Shown here: positions 26,792 to 35,356 of the stretch, piece after piece
Numbering within the stretch: the first letter of the stretch is position 1
Layout of the letters: every line of letters starts with the position of its first letter
Assembly (NCBI GenBank): GCA_015665415.1
Contig: JADFAE010000016.1
Coordinates: forward strand, 1-64,000
Length of the DNA stretch: 64,000 nt
Source of the DNA: Roseobacter sp.
Lineage (GTDB): Bacteria > Pseudomonadota > Alphaproteobacteria > Rhodobacterales > Rhodobacteraceae
Direction: 5' to 3'
Program-made: the position numbers and the translations under genes
The notes under the pieces: model-generated
Database searches by the model: none
Told to the model about the DNA's origin: nothing
The model's input: the letters and a program-made list of their open reading frames with translations, nothing else

Positions 26792-27245
26792 GCGGGCCTG
26801 GCGGCCCAGGGACATGCCCGCAACCGTCGCCTTCCAAAGCAACCTGCACCAGCGTTGGGCTCCGCCTGTCCACACTTCAAACAGTGTCCCACACTGTTTG
26901 TCCCTGCGGGAACCAGCGTGAACTCCACGGGGGGGGAAGGTCAGGCGCGGGCCGTGCGGCCCAGGTACATGCCCGCAGCCGTCACCTTCCAAAGTAGCCT
27001 GCACCAGCGAAGGGCTCCGCCCGTCCACACTTCAAACAGTGTCCCACAATGTTTGTCCCTGCGGGAACCAGTGCGAACTCCACGGGGGGGGAAGGTCAGG
27101 CGCGGGCCTGGCGGCCCAGGGACAAGCCCGTAACCGTCACCTTCCAAAGCAGCCTGCGCCAGCGAAGGGCTCCGCCCGTTTGAACCTCAAACAGTGCCCC
27201 GCACTGTTTGCCGCTGCGCGGACCGGTTCCAACTCCACGCCGGAG
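26781..27245. repeat. Three tandem 155-bp repeats with conserved hairpins
   Basis: Units begin with GAAGGTCAGGCGCGGGCC at exactly 26781, 26936 and 27091, so the period is 155 bp twice; the third copy decays at its end near 27245. Each unit has a GC hairpin (GGGCC-TGGC-GGCCC or GGGCCG-TG-CGGCCC). Each also has a hairpin AAACAGTGT-CCC-ACACTGTTT, which becomes AAACAGTGC-CCC-GCACTGTTT in copy 3, a compensatory pair change. TCCC-TGC-GGGA follows in copies 1 and 2. The period is not a multiple of three, so no protein can span the units. It is probably a non-coding structured repeat. Confidence 0.9.
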
Positions 27246-27369
27246 GCAAACCTGCATTCCGACCACCTTTACCCATCCACAAAACCCGACAATTTGCCTT
27301 TTCGCCGCCCTGCGTTACCCTGCCAGTGTTCCTGTTACCCAGTTCATTCCTGTGTTTGAAAGGCCCCCC

Positions 27370-27744
27370 ATGCCCATATCCGAAGCAGACATCACCACCA
27401 AGGTCGAAGCCACCAAGGGCAAAAAGGCCAAGCGCAAAAAGCTGACAACCGCGCCCGAGGGCACCAAGGGGCGCAAACTGCCCGGTGATCTGCGCAAGGG
27501 ACTTGAGGCGCATTTCTCCAGCGCCAAGCTGGCGCGGGTTCAGGTGCATGTGGGCGGTAATGCCAAGGAGCTCTGCAAAGAGCTGAAAGCCAAGGCCTTT
27601 ACCATCGGCAATGATATCTATTTTGCCAAACCCGGAGATGCCAAGAACACCGACCGGCTGGTGCATGAGCTCGCCCATGTGTTGCAGCAGGGCCGCGGTA
27701 AGATGCCCAAGCCAAAGGAGGGCGAAGCGCTGGTGTCAAAGTGA
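27370..27744 (+). CDS. Small DUF4157 (eCIS-core) metalloprotease-like protein
   Basis: This 124-aa protein has a basic N-terminal third (KGKKAKRKKLTTAPEGTKGRK) followed by a compact DUF4157 domain. LEAHFSSAKLARVQVHVGG, KAKAFTIGNDIYFAKPGD and RLVHELAHVLQQG are seen, with zinc-peptidase motif HELAH. DUF4157 is enriched near extracellular contractile injection systems and polymorphic toxins, where it probably acts as a self-processing peptidase. Here it stands alone with no toxin or tail genes. The ATG at 27370 follows GAAAGG. Short length suggests a minimal or remnant form. Confidence 0.85.
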   Translation: MPISEADITTKVEATKGKKAKRKKLTTAPEGTKGRKLPGDLRKGLEAHFSSAKLARVQVHVGGNAKELCKELKAKAFTIGNDIYFAKPGDAKNTDRLVHELAHVLQQGRGKMPKPKEGEALVSK

Positions 27745-27935
27745 CCCGCCACAGATCTGCTAGAGGCCAGCTGCCGCCCCGTCAGGCGAAACAGGCCACC
27801 TAAAACAAGCAGGTTTCAGCCGCCCTGCCCCCATCTTTCAAGGTTTGAACAAAATCTTAACTTTTTCTTCCTGTAGTAAAGCCTCGGACCAGCGTTAGGC
27901 TGGACCCGCGTCCTGACCCCAGAGGGAGAGAAGCC

Positions 27936-28163
27936 TTGGCCTTTGTTGGCATCATGTTTGGATCACTTGTTGGCCTGATCTCGGCCGTGACAGGCTTTGC
28001 ACTCTTTGATCTGAGCCTCGGGCACAGCCTGGTGGTCTATGCGACGACCGGCGTTGGATTCGCGCTGCTAACCATCCTGGCGCTGCTGTTGCGCCCACCT
28101 TCTGGGCCAAAATCGAAAATCCCAGCCGATCATCCTGTCAGCTATGTTCCCAGCCCTGCCTAA
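27936..28163 (+). CDS. Small two-helix membrane protein
   Basis: This 75-aa protein starts with TTG at 27936 behind a strong GGGAGAG. It has two hydrophobic helices (IMFGSLVGLISAVTGFALF and LVVYATTGVGFALLTILALLL) and a short polar, Pro-rich tail. It is probably an inner-membrane protein. I do not recognise a family. It converges with trxC, leaving a gap of 4 bp. Confidence 0.7.
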   Translation: MAFVGIMFGSLVGLISAVTGFALFDLSLGHSLVVYATTGVGFALLTILALLLRPPSGPKSKIPADHPVSYVPSPA

Positions 28164-28167
28164 GACC

Positions 28168-28596
28168 CTATAGCGCCTTTACCCAGGCGGAAATCTGGCC
28201 TTCGCGCAGCGCGCCCGACTGGCGCTTTTTCTCCTTGCCGCGCACAAACCCCACCAGCGTCGGGATACCCTTGATCCGATACCGCGCCCCGGTAGAGCCA
28301 TGGCGCTGCGTGTCCAATTTGACCAAGCGCGCCTGTCCTGTCAGCTTTTTTGCTGCCTTGGCGTACTCCGGCCCCATCATCTTGCAAGGGCCACACCAGG
28401 GTGCCCAAAAATCCACCACCAGCGGCAGATCGTCATTTTGCATCGCTTTTTGCAACACTGCCGGATCCACATCAACCGGCTGCCTGGACAGCAGTGACGC
28501 TCCACAGCTGCCGCATTTGGCCCCCGACATCAACTTGTCCTCTGGTACCCGGTTCAGCTGGGCACAGCTCAGACAGGTGAGCGTTTTTGCTCCCAT
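28168..28596 (-). CDS. trxC: Thioredoxin 2 (TrxC)
   Basis: TrxC is a zinc-binding thioredoxin that reduces protein disulfides and is often induced by oxidative stress. The 142-aa protein has an N-terminal zinc ribbon (CLSC and CGSC) and the thioredoxin active site WAPWCGPCKMM, then the cis-Pro loop GIPTLVGF. The ATG at 28596 follows GGAG. All four zinc cysteines and both active-site cysteines are present. Confidence 0.95.
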   Translation of the reverse strand: MGAKTLTCLSCAQLNRVPEDKLMSGAKCGSCGASLLSRQPVDVDPAVLQKAMQNDDLPLVVDFWAPWCGPCKMMGPEYAKAAKKLTGQARLVKLDTQRHGSTGARYRIKGIPTLVGFVRGKEKKRQSGALREGQISAWVKAL

Positions 28597-28730
28597 AGTG
28601 GATCTCCAGTTACTTGACCCCGCCGGATATAAGGCCCCAGAGCCAGACCGCAAGACATGACCCATGCTTGACCCACAGCCACCTGCGACGCAAACTGGAT
28701 GTATTCAATGTTCCTTACCGTGAGGCCCAG

Positions 28731-29306
28731 ATGTTTTCGCGCCGCGCATTTACCACAACTGCCCTTGCGGCCCTTTCCACCACATCCGTGACCGGGCTGT
28801 CGGCTCCGGCCCTGGCCAAAGCCATCCCGGAATTTGATCCAACGCCGCAATTTGTTCGGATAAAAAAGCAATTCCTGCCGGGGGAGCTGTTGATCCTGCC
28901 GCAATCCTACTACCTGTATTTTGTCACCGAGAAACGTAAGGCCATCCGTTATGGCGTTGGTGTTGGCAAGGCCGGGCTGGAATTCACCGGCTCTGCCATT
29001 ATCGAACGCAAACGGGAATGGCCCAGCTGGCGCCCGACCCAAGAGATGATCGAGCGCAGCCCCAGGACCTATGGCCGCTTTGCCGACAATGACTACATAC
29101 AACCCGGTGGCCCCAAGAACCCATTGGGGGCCCGCGCGCTCTATCTGTACAAAAACGGCGTCGACACCTATTTCCGCATCCATGGCACCACCCAGCCCGA
29201 AACCATCGGCTCGTCCGCCTCAAACGGGTGCATCCGGATGCTGAACGAACATGTCATCGATCTCTATGAACGGGTGCCTTTGGGCACCAAGGTCACCGTG
29301 CTCTAG
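28731..29306 (+). CDS. L,D-transpeptidase (YkuD family)
   Basis: YkuD enzymes form 3-3 cross-links in peptidoglycan or attach proteins to it. The 191-aa protein has a Tat-like signal (FSRRAFTTTALAAL ... APALA). The catalytic motif is HGTTQPETIG followed by SSASNGCIRM, with the nucleophilic Cys in S-x-G-C-I/V-R. It is periplasmic. The ATG at 28731 gives the signal peptide; upstream in-frame sequence has none. With dacB and rodA/mrdA it belongs to the wall-building set of this window. Confidence 0.93.
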   Translation: MFSRRAFTTTALAALSTTSVTGLSAPALAKAIPEFDPTPQFVRIKKQFLPGELLILPQSYYLYFVTEKRKAIRYGVGVGKAGLEFTGSAIIERKREWPSWRPTQEMIERSPRTYGRFADNDYIQPGGPKNPLGARALYLYKNGVDTYFRIHGTTQPETIGSSASNGCIRMLNEHVIDLYERVPLGTKVTVL

Positions 29307-29583
29307 ACTGGCCCCGGTCGCCGCAACCAAATGCAGCTAGGCGACATCTCCAAGGGCAAAGACCCGCAAAACCACAGCTGCTAGTCGACTTTCGGTTCCG
29401 GACGCGACATTTTCCCCGCGAATTTTTCTTGCGTGACGCGGTCTTCTGTCCAATGCTGTCCTCGCCAGGGGATGAAACTGTTCGCATGCCTCCCTGTTTG
29501 CAGGGACTTGCCAGCAGATTGCCCAGGCCAGACTGTCGCATGTTGCGGGCAGCCCTTGAGAGAAGAGACTAGGAGAAGAGACG

Positions 29584-29790
29584 ATGGCTACTGGCACCGT
29601 CAAGTGGTTCAACACAACAAAAGGCTTCGGCTTTATCGCCCCCGATGATGGCGGCAAGGACGTATTTGTTCACATTTCCGCCGTCGAGCGATCTGGCCTG
29701 ACCGGCCTCGCAGACAACCAAAAAGTAAGCTACGAAATGCAACCCGGTCGGGATGGCCGTGAATCCGCCGTGGACCTCGCGCTGCTCTAA
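29584..29790 (+). CDS. Cold-shock protein, CspA family
   Basis: This 68-aa single-strand RNA/DNA-binding OB-fold protein has RNP1 KGFGFI and RNP2 VFVHIS. It acts as an RNA chaperone. The ATG at 29584 follows AGGAGAAGAG. The 277 bp upstream (29307-29583) hold no gene and could include the long 5' leader usual for cold-shock mRNAs. A strong terminator follows. Confidence 0.96.
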   Translation: MATGTVKWFNTTKGFGFIAPDDGGKDVFVHISAVERSGLTGLADNQKVSYEMQPGRDGRESAVDLALL

Positions 29791-29813
29791 GCTGCCAGGA
29801 TTTACCCCTTCTG

Positions 29814-29840
29814 GCGGCCCCTGTTCTTGGGGCCGCTTTT
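29814..29840 (+). terminator. Rho-independent terminator of the cold-shock gene
   Basis: An 8-bp perfect stem GCGGCCCC / GGGGCCGC with a 7-nt loop is followed by TTTT, 24 bp past the stop codon. Confidence 0.88.
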
Positions 29841-29900
29841 GCATGCGCCCGAGCAATGCAAACGAGGGTTTGCGGGCAAAGAGGCAGCTTGCCCGAGGGC

Positions 29901-30557
29901 TCAGGGCTCTTGCGAAATACGTTCTGCCAATTGCAGAATCACGGGCCCCAAGGCCGCGACATTCAACGCTACCCCTTTGGCATTTGGATGAATATTGTCG
30001 GCCTGCATATAGGCCTGGGCTGCAGCTGGGTCGGTCCCTGCAACAGCGCGAATACCGGCAAAGGCATCGCGGTGTAAAAGCGCGTTGAACTCTGCCGCCA
30101 GATCTCCATAGATCGCATCAAAATTCTCTTTGTATTCAGGTCCGTAATTGCCCGGCGCCTGCATCCCGATCAACAAGATCTCAATGCCTTTGCCTTGGGT
30201 TGTCTGCAGAATGCGGCGCAGGTTGGCCTCTGCCTGATCGGGCTGCAACCCGCGCAGCATGTCATTGCCCCCCAACAGTACAATCAGCCCCTGCGGCTGA
30301 TCCGCCAGGGTCCAGTCAATCCGGGCGGCACCGCCCGCAGTGGTATCGCCCGAGACCCCGGCATTGCTCAGCGTCAAGTCCAGCCCCTGCGCCTGCGCCC
30401 ACTGATCCAACTGCGGCACCAGACCCTCGCCCTGTGCCAGCCCATAGCCCTGCACCAAACTGTCGCCAAAAACGGTCACCCTCAGGCTTTCGGCCCGTAC
30501 CGGCACCGCCACCGCAACAAAAATAAAAATTCCCAACAGGGCCCAAACCTTGCGCAT
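29901..30557 (-). CDS. tesA: TesA-like arylesterase/lysophospholipase (SGNH hydrolase)
   Basis: This is a periplasmic SGNH hydrolase acting on acyl esters and thioesters. The 218-aa protein has a Sec signal peptide (VWALLGIFIFVAVAVPVRA). Block I is VFGDSLVQGYG (catalytic Ser), block II Gly is in GVSGDTTAGG, block III is LGGNDMLRG (Asn), and block V is DNIHPN (Asp and His). The gene is divergent from ybbA-ybbP, the same neighbourhood as in Escherichia coli. Confidence 0.93.
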   Translation of the reverse strand: MRKVWALLGIFIFVAVAVPVRAESLRVTVFGDSLVQGYGLAQGEGLVPQLDQWAQAQGLDLTLSNAGVSGDTTAGGAARIDWTLADQPQGLIVLLGGNDMLRGLQPDQAEANLRRILQTTQGKGIEILLIGMQAPGNYGPEYKENFDAIYGDLAAEFNALLHRDAFAGIRAVAGTDPAAAQAYMQADNIHPNAKGVALNVAALGPVILQLAERISQEP

Positions 30558-30607
30558 CGCCGCAAATGCTCCATATCCGATAGAGTATAATCAACAGGCG
30601 CGGCTTC

Positions 30608-31339
30608 ATGACTGAAACAGATCACCCCGTTCTTCACCTCAAAGATGCGTCTTTGACCCTGAATGGCAATACCGGGCCTGTACGAATTTTGCAGGATATT
30701 TCGCTGGAGGTCACCAAAGGTGAGACCCTGGGCCTGATTGGCCCCTCGGGTTCGGGGAAATCCTCGCTGCTGATGCTGATGGGAGGGTTGGAACTGGCCA
30801 CCGGTGGGCAGATCACCGCCCTGGGACAGGATCTGACCCGAATGGACGAAGATGCGCTGGCACGGTTTCGTCGCGACCACATGGGCGTCGTCTTCCAAAG
30901 CTTTCACCTGATCCCCACCATGACCGCCCTGGAAAATGTCGCCACCCCACTAGAGCTTGCCGGGCGGCGCGATGCCTTTGACATCGCCCAGGCCGAACTC
31001 GAAGCCGTGGGGCTGGGCCATCGGGCCGGCCATTTCCCGGCCCAACTGTCGGGCGGAGAGCAACAGCGCGTGGCCCTGGCGCGCGCCCTCGCCCCACGGC
31101 CGGCGATCCTGCTGGCGGATGAACCCACCGGAAATCTCGACGAGGCCAATGGCGCTGCGGTGATGGATCTGCTCTTTGGTCTGCGCGACCGCTACGAGGC
31201 CACCCTGATCATGGTCACCCATGCGCCGGAACTGGCGGCCCGCTGTGACCGGGTGGTCCGCCTGCGCGATGGCCGCCTGAGCGAAGCGGACGAGCCGCCT
31301 CACATCGCAACCGGGACCGCTACTGAGGCGGCCGAATGA
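30608..31339 (+). CDS. ybbA: ABC transporter ATP-binding protein, YbbA type
   Basis: This 243-aa ATPase of the LolD/MacB-like group has Walker [12 protein letters not shown], signature [15 protein letters not shown], Walker [13 protein letters not shown] and the His switch in VTHAPELA. With the next gene it forms a MacB-like mechanotransmission pair rather than a classical importer. The stop overlaps the ybbP start by 4 bp (ATGA), so translation is coupled. The substrate is unknown. Confidence 0.94.
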   Translation: MTETDHPVLHLKDASLTLNGNTGPVRILQDISLEVTKGETLGLIGPSGSGKSSLLMLMGGLELATGGQITALGQDLTRMDEDALARFRRDHMGVVFQSFHLIPTMTALENVATPLELAGRRDAFDIAQAELEAVGLGHRAGHFPAQLSGGEQQRVALARALAPRPAILLADEPTGNLDEANGAAVMDLLFGLRDRYEATLIMVTHAPELAARCDRVVRLRDGRLSEADEPPHIATGTATEAAE

Positions 31340-33918
31340 CGGCCCAATCCGGCGCGCCAGCCGAGCCCCCCCAAACCTCCAAGCCCCAGATGTCGACTGG
31401 CACCTCTTTTCGCCTGGCCTGGCGCTTTGCGCTGCGCGAATTGCGCGGCGGCGTCAAAGGGTTCCGCATCTTCCTCGCCTGCCTTGCCCTGGGCGTTGCC
31501 GTTATTGCCGCCATCGGTTCCATCCGCGCCTCGATTGAGGCCGGGCTGACTCAGGAAGGAGCCAGCTTGCTGGGCGGCGACGCGGAAATGACATTCACCT
31601 ATCGTTTTGCCAATGACGAAGAACGCGCCTGGATGGCGGACCACGCCCTTGCGGTCTCTGAGGTGGTGGAGTTCCGCTCTATGGCCACCCTCGGTGATGA
31701 GCGTGGCCTGACTCAGGTCAAAGCCGTGGATACCGCCTATCCGCTGGCGGGTACGCTGCGTCTTGAACCCGACATGCCCCTGAGTGACGCATTGGCTGGC
31801 GACGGCACCTTACCCGGTGTGGCAATGATGCCGGTGCTGGCCGATCGCCTCGGCCTGTCTCCCGGCGACACTGTTCGGTTCGGCACCCAGGATTTTGTGC
31901 TGATGGCCACCATCAAGACAGAACCCGACGCCGCCGCTTCCGGCTTTGCCCTGGGGCCGCGCACCCTGGTTGCTTTGCCTGCCCTTGAAAATTCCGGCCT
32001 GCTGGCACCCGGTTCGCTGTTTTCCACAAAATACCGCCTCACCCTGCCCTCAGAGACCGATCTCGACGCGCTTCAGACCGAGGCCCGGGCCCAGTTCGAA
32101 GACAACGGCATGCGCTGGCGCGATGCCCGCAACGGGGCCCCGGGGATTGCCACTTTTGTTGAACGTCTGGGAGGATTTTTGGTGCTGGTTGGACTGTCCA
32201 GTCTGGCCGTGGGTGGTGTTGGTGTCTCGGCTGCGGTGCGCGCCTATCTGGCCACCAAAACCGAGACCATCGCCACGCTGCGCACATTGGGGGCCGAACG
32301 GCAGGTGATCTTTCTCACCTATTTTCTGCAGATTGGTGCATTGACCCTTTTGGGCGTCACCCTGGGGCTGATCCTGGGTGGATTGGGCCCTGTGTTTCTG
32401 GGACCACTGATTGCGGCGCAACTGCCCTTCCCTGCCGTCTTCTCGCTCTATCCCTCGACACTGCTGGAGGCCGCACTCTACGGCTTTCTCACCGCCTTCA
32501 TCTTTGCGCTATGGCCCCTGGCCCGGGCGGAGCGCATCCGTGCCGCCTCACTGTTTCGCGGTGCCATGGGCGATGTCAGCCGCTTGCCCGCCCTGCGATA
32601 TGTGCTGACCACGGTGCTGGCTCTGGCGGTTCTGGTTGGCTCCGCCGCTTGGTTCTCCGGCTCGGCTGAACTGACGCTCTGGACCGCTGGCGGCCTGATG
32701 GGCGCCCTGGCTGTGCTGCTGGTGGCGGCCCTGGGCCTGGGCTGGCTGGCACGGCGCGGTACAACTGCCACCCGGGGCCGCCCCGCCCTGCGCTGGGCCC
32801 TGGCCGCCATTGGCACCTCTCGCGATGGCGCAGTGCCTGCGGTGCTGGCCTTGGGGCTTGGACTGACCGTACTGGCCGCCATTGGTCAGATTGATGGCAA
32901 TATGCGCCGCGCCATTGCGGGCAACCTGCCCGATGTCGCGCCCTCCTACTTCTTTGTCGACATCCAGCGCGATCAGATGCCCGACTTCCTCAATCGGGTA
33001 GAAAATGATCCCGCCGTCAGCAAAGTGGAAAGCGCTCCGATGTTGCGCGCGGTGATCACCAAGATCAACGGCACCCCGGCGCAAGAGGTCGCAGGCGATC
33101 ACTGGGTTGTACGGGGGGATCGCGGTGTCACCTATGCCGCGGCCCAGCCCAAAGGCACCGAAGTGGTGGCCGGCAGCTGGTGGCCCGAGGATTACACCGG
33201 CCCGCCCCAAGTCAGCTTTGCCGCTGAGGAAGCCGAAGAACTGGGGCTAAGCCTTGGCGACACCATCACTCTCAATGTGTTGGGGCGTGATATCCAGGCC
33301 AAGATCACCAGTTTTCGCAATGTCGATTTCTCCACTGCGGGCATGGGTTTTGTGCTGACCCTGAATGAGGCCGCCCTGGCCGGAGCACCGCATAGTTTCA
33401 TCGCCACGGTCTATGCCGAAGCCAGCTCGGAGGCGCAGATCCTGCGTGATCTGGCCCGCCAGATGCCCAATATCACCGCCATCCGGGTGCGCGATGCCAT
33501 TGACCGGGTTTCGGATATTCTGCGCCAACTGGCCGCCGCCACCGGCTATGGGGCCGCCGCCACGCTGCTCACCGGGTTTCTGGTTCTATTGGGCACCGCC
33601 GCAGCAGGCGAGCCTGCCCGCCGCTATGAGGCTGCCCTGCTGAAAACCCTGGGAGCCTCGCGCAGTCGGATCCTGGCCAGCTTTGCCCTGCGTTCGATCA
33701 TTCTGGGGGCCGGTGCTGGCTGTGTCGCTCTCAGCGCTGGTATCGCCGGAGCCTGGGCCGTCAATCTCTATGTGTTTGAAACGGCTTACGTGGTGATCTG
33801 GCCCAATGCGCTTGCAGTCATTTCAGGCGGGGTGATGGTCACGCTGCTGGCCGGGTTGATCTTTGCCTGGCGCCCCCTGGCTGCCCGCCCGGCCCGCATC
33901 CTGCGCGCCCGCGAATAG
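31336..33918 (+). CDS. ybbP: ABC transporter permease, YbbP type (FtsX-like)
   Basis: This 860-aa inner-membrane protein is built from two FtsX-type permease units. There is an N-terminal helix (ACLALGVAVIAAIGS), a first large periplasmic domain, transmembrane segments around residues 280-520, a second periplasmic domain (RNVDFSTAGMGFVLTLNEA) and a C-terminal transmembrane bundle ending near residue 850. It partners YbbA. The order tesA, ybbA, ybbP is conserved widely and suggests a role near lipid or lipoprotein metabolism, still undefined. Confidence 0.93.
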   Translation: MTAQSGAPAEPPQTSKPQMSTGTSFRLAWRFALRELRGGVKGFRIFLACLALGVAVIAAIGSIRASIEAGLTQEGASLLGGDAEMTFTYRFANDEERAWMADHALAVSEVVEFRSMATLGDERGLTQVKAVDTAYPLAGTLRLEPDMPLSDALAGDGTLPGVAMMPVLADRLGLSPGDTVRFGTQDFVLMATIKTEPDAAASGFALGPRTLVALPALENSGLLAPGSLFSTKYRLTLPSETDLDALQTEARAQFEDNGMRWRDARNGAPGIATFVERLGGFLVLVGLSSLAVGGVGVSAAVRAYLATKTETIATLRTLGAERQVIFLTYFLQIGALTLLGVTLGLILGGLGPVFLGPLIAAQLPFPAVFSLYPSTLLEAALYGFLTAFIFALWPLARAERIRAASLFRGAMGDVSRLPALRYVLTTVLALAVLVGSAAWFSGSAELTLWTAGGLMGALAVLLVAALGLGWLARRGTTATRGRPALRWALAAIGTSRDGAVPAVLALGLGLTVLAAIGQIDGNMRRAIAGNLPDVAPSYFFVDIQRDQMPDFLNRVENDPAVSKVESAPMLRAVITKINGTPAQEVAGDHWVVRGDRGVTYAAAQPKGTEVVAGSWWPEDYTGPPQVSFAAEEAEELGLSLGDTITLNVLGRDIQAKITSFRNVDFSTAGMGFVLTLNEAALAGAPHSFIATVYAEASSEAQILRDLARQMPNITAIRVRDAIDRVSDILRQLAAATGYGAAATLLTGFLVLLGTAAAGEPARRYEAALLKTLGASRSRILASFALRSIILGAGAGCVALSAGIAGAWAVNLYVFETAYVVIWPNALAVISGGVMVTLLAGLIFAWRPLAARPARILRARE

Positions 33919-33930
33919 GCACAGGTCAAT

Positions 33931-33970
33931 CGCAAAACAAGACCCCAGGCCCATCGGGACCTGGGGCAAT
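33931..33970 (-). terminator. Terminator between ybbP and the Rrf2 gene
   Basis: CCCCAGG / CCTGGGG arms around a 10-nt loop are followed, on the minus strand, by CTTGTTTTGCG. It may act in both directions for the convergent genes. Confidence 0.6.
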
Positions 33971-34001
33971 TCTGTCGCACTCACTCAGTGTGGAATACAG
34001 A

Positions 34002-34472
34002 TCAAGCGGCAGTCGTAGCGGTCACGCGGCTCCCGCAGGCCACCGGTTGCAGAATGCGCATCAGATCGAAATTGTCACAGACCAGCGATTCCAGAGTGAT
34101 GTCATCCAGGGATGCATAAAAGGCCTGCGCCGCCTTTGACAGTGCCTCCTTTAGACGGCAGGCGTCGGACAGGGGGCAGGTGTTATCCGCATCGGCAAAA
34201 CACTCCACCATCGGCAAAGCCCCCTCGACATGGCGAAAGACATCACCAATCTGGATATCCGTCGGTGCACGGCCCAGGCTCATGCCACCATTGCGGCCGC
34301 GCTGGGTGTGCAGATAGCCAAGCTGGCTCAGCTGGTTGATCACCTGCGCCAGATGATTTTCGGAGATATTGCAGCATTCGGCGATCTCGGCTTTGGTGAC
34401 CAGACGATCCGCATTGGCCGCGCAATACATCAGCAGCCGGACGGCGATATTGGTCCTTTTGGTAATGCGCAT
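34002..34472 (-). CDS. Rrf2-family Fe-S regulator, NsrR/RirA-like
   Basis: This 156-aa winged-helix regulator (MRITKRTNIAVRLLMYCAA; ENHLAQVINQLSQLGYL; RGRNGGMSLG) carries three cysteines, C91, C99 and C105 (ECFADADNTCPLSDACRLK), that would hold a [4Fe-4S] or [3Fe-4S] cluster. The helix and effector regions resemble NsrR, a nitric-oxide sensor, but the Cys spacing x7/x5 equals that of the iron regulator RirA. The ATG at 34472 is chosen because MRITK is the family start. Targets are unknown; a small dyad sits 20 bp upstream. Confidence 0.88.
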   Translation of the reverse strand: MRITKRTNIAVRLLMYCAANADRLVTKAEIAECCNISENHLAQVINQLSQLGYLHTQRGRNGGMSLGRAPTDIQIGDVFRHVEGALPMVECFADADNTCPLSDACRLKEALSKAAQAFYASLDDITLESLVCDNFDLMRILQPVACGSRVTATTAA

Positions 34473-34492
34473 GCTCTGACCCTCGTAACATT

Positions 34493-34507
34493 TAAGATCA
34501 TGTCTTA
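34493..34507. promoter_or_regulatory. Possible Rrf2 operator dyad
   Basis: TAAGA-TCATG-TCTTA is a symmetric 15-bp site 20 bp upstream of the Rrf2 gene start, in the gap to the divergent GGCT-like gene. Autoregulation is inferred. Confidence 0.3.
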
Positions 34508-34579
34508 TTGCACAGCCCTTCAAAAAGCGGTTTGACATACATCAATAGGCAAGGTTTCAAAAAACGGAATGACGATCAA

Positions 34580-35143
34580 ATGATGCCCCCTCCATATTTC
34601 TTTGGCTATGGCAGCCTGGTGAACACCGCCACCCATGACTACAGCGACCCACAGCCAGCGCGGCTGGCGGGTTGGCAGCGCAGCTGGTGCCACACCGCGC
34701 TGCGAGAGGTTGCCTTTCTATCAGCCGTGCCCGCCCGTGGTGTGACCATCGACGGTCTGATTGCCTCGGTCCCCGGCGCCGACTGGGAGGCGCTGGATGC
34801 CCGCGAATTTGCCTATCAACGGATCCCAACCCAATCCGTGGAGCACCCGCTGGCCACCACCCCCGAGATCTCGGTGTATTCTGTCCCTCAGGCCAATCAG
34901 GACCAGGGCAGCACCCGTCATCCTATCCTGCTCAGCTATCTTGATGTTGTGGTACAGGGTTACCACAGGGTCTTTGGCGAAAGCGGTGTTGCGGATTTCT
35001 TTGCCACCACCTCCGGCTGGGACTGCCCCATCCTGAATGATCGCGCCGCGCCTCGATATCCTCGGCATCAGCTGCTCACCCAAATGGAAACAACACTGGT
35101 GGATCACCACCTCAGCCAGCTTGATGCCCATATTCTGGAGTGA
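34580..35143 (+). CDS. Gamma-glutamylcyclotransferase-like (AIG2) protein
   Basis: This 187-aa protein begins with the fold's substrate-loop motif YFFGYGSL and continues ARLAGWQRSWCH and the DGLIASVPGADWEALDARE block with conserved acidic residues. Such proteins remove gamma-glutamyl groups or act in related amine chemistry. The ATG at 34580 puts the motif at the usual position. It is divergent from the Rrf2 regulator, which may control it. Confidence 0.8.
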   Translation: MMPPPYFFGYGSLVNTATHDYSDPQPARLAGWQRSWCHTALREVAFLSAVPARGVTIDGLIASVPGADWEALDAREFAYQRIPTQSVEHPLATTPEISVYSVPQANQDQGSTRHPILLSYLDVVVQGYHRVFGESGVADFFATTSGWDCPILNDRAAPRYPRHQLLTQMETTLVDHHLSQLDAHILE

Positions 35144-35297
35144 GGGCGCTTAAAGCGGGCTGACATCAACCTTCGGTGCCGCGCCGGGTACAGCCCGGCG
35201 CCAGGCCCAACTGTGATGTTCCATTCCGTGAATGGAGCCGAACAGGCGGGAGCCCCCCTGCTCCCGTACACTACAGGGCGACAAATACCAGGATGAA

Positions 35298-35330
35298 ACA
35301 AAACAGGGCGACCCGCTGCCGGATCGCCCC
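35298..35330 (-). terminator. Probable terminator of gltX
   Basis: On the minus strand GGCGATCC-GGCAGC-GGGTCGCC forms a stem of about 8 bp with one mismatch, followed by CTGTTTTG, 27 bp past the gltX stop. The remaining bases of 35144-35356 show nothing else. Confidence 0.6.
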
Positions 35331-35356
35331 AAATAGTTACGCCCTGCCGCAAAGCC

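Noticed and set aside
26781-27245. Tandem repeats considered as a CRISPR array
   Set aside because: Units are 155 bp and adjacent, with no short repeat plus unique spacer pattern and no cas genes.
26750-27359. Several frames across the 155-bp repeats
   Set aside because: The period of 155 is not a multiple of three, so each frame changes reading from unit to unit; the encoded peptides are unlike in composition and have no family motif.
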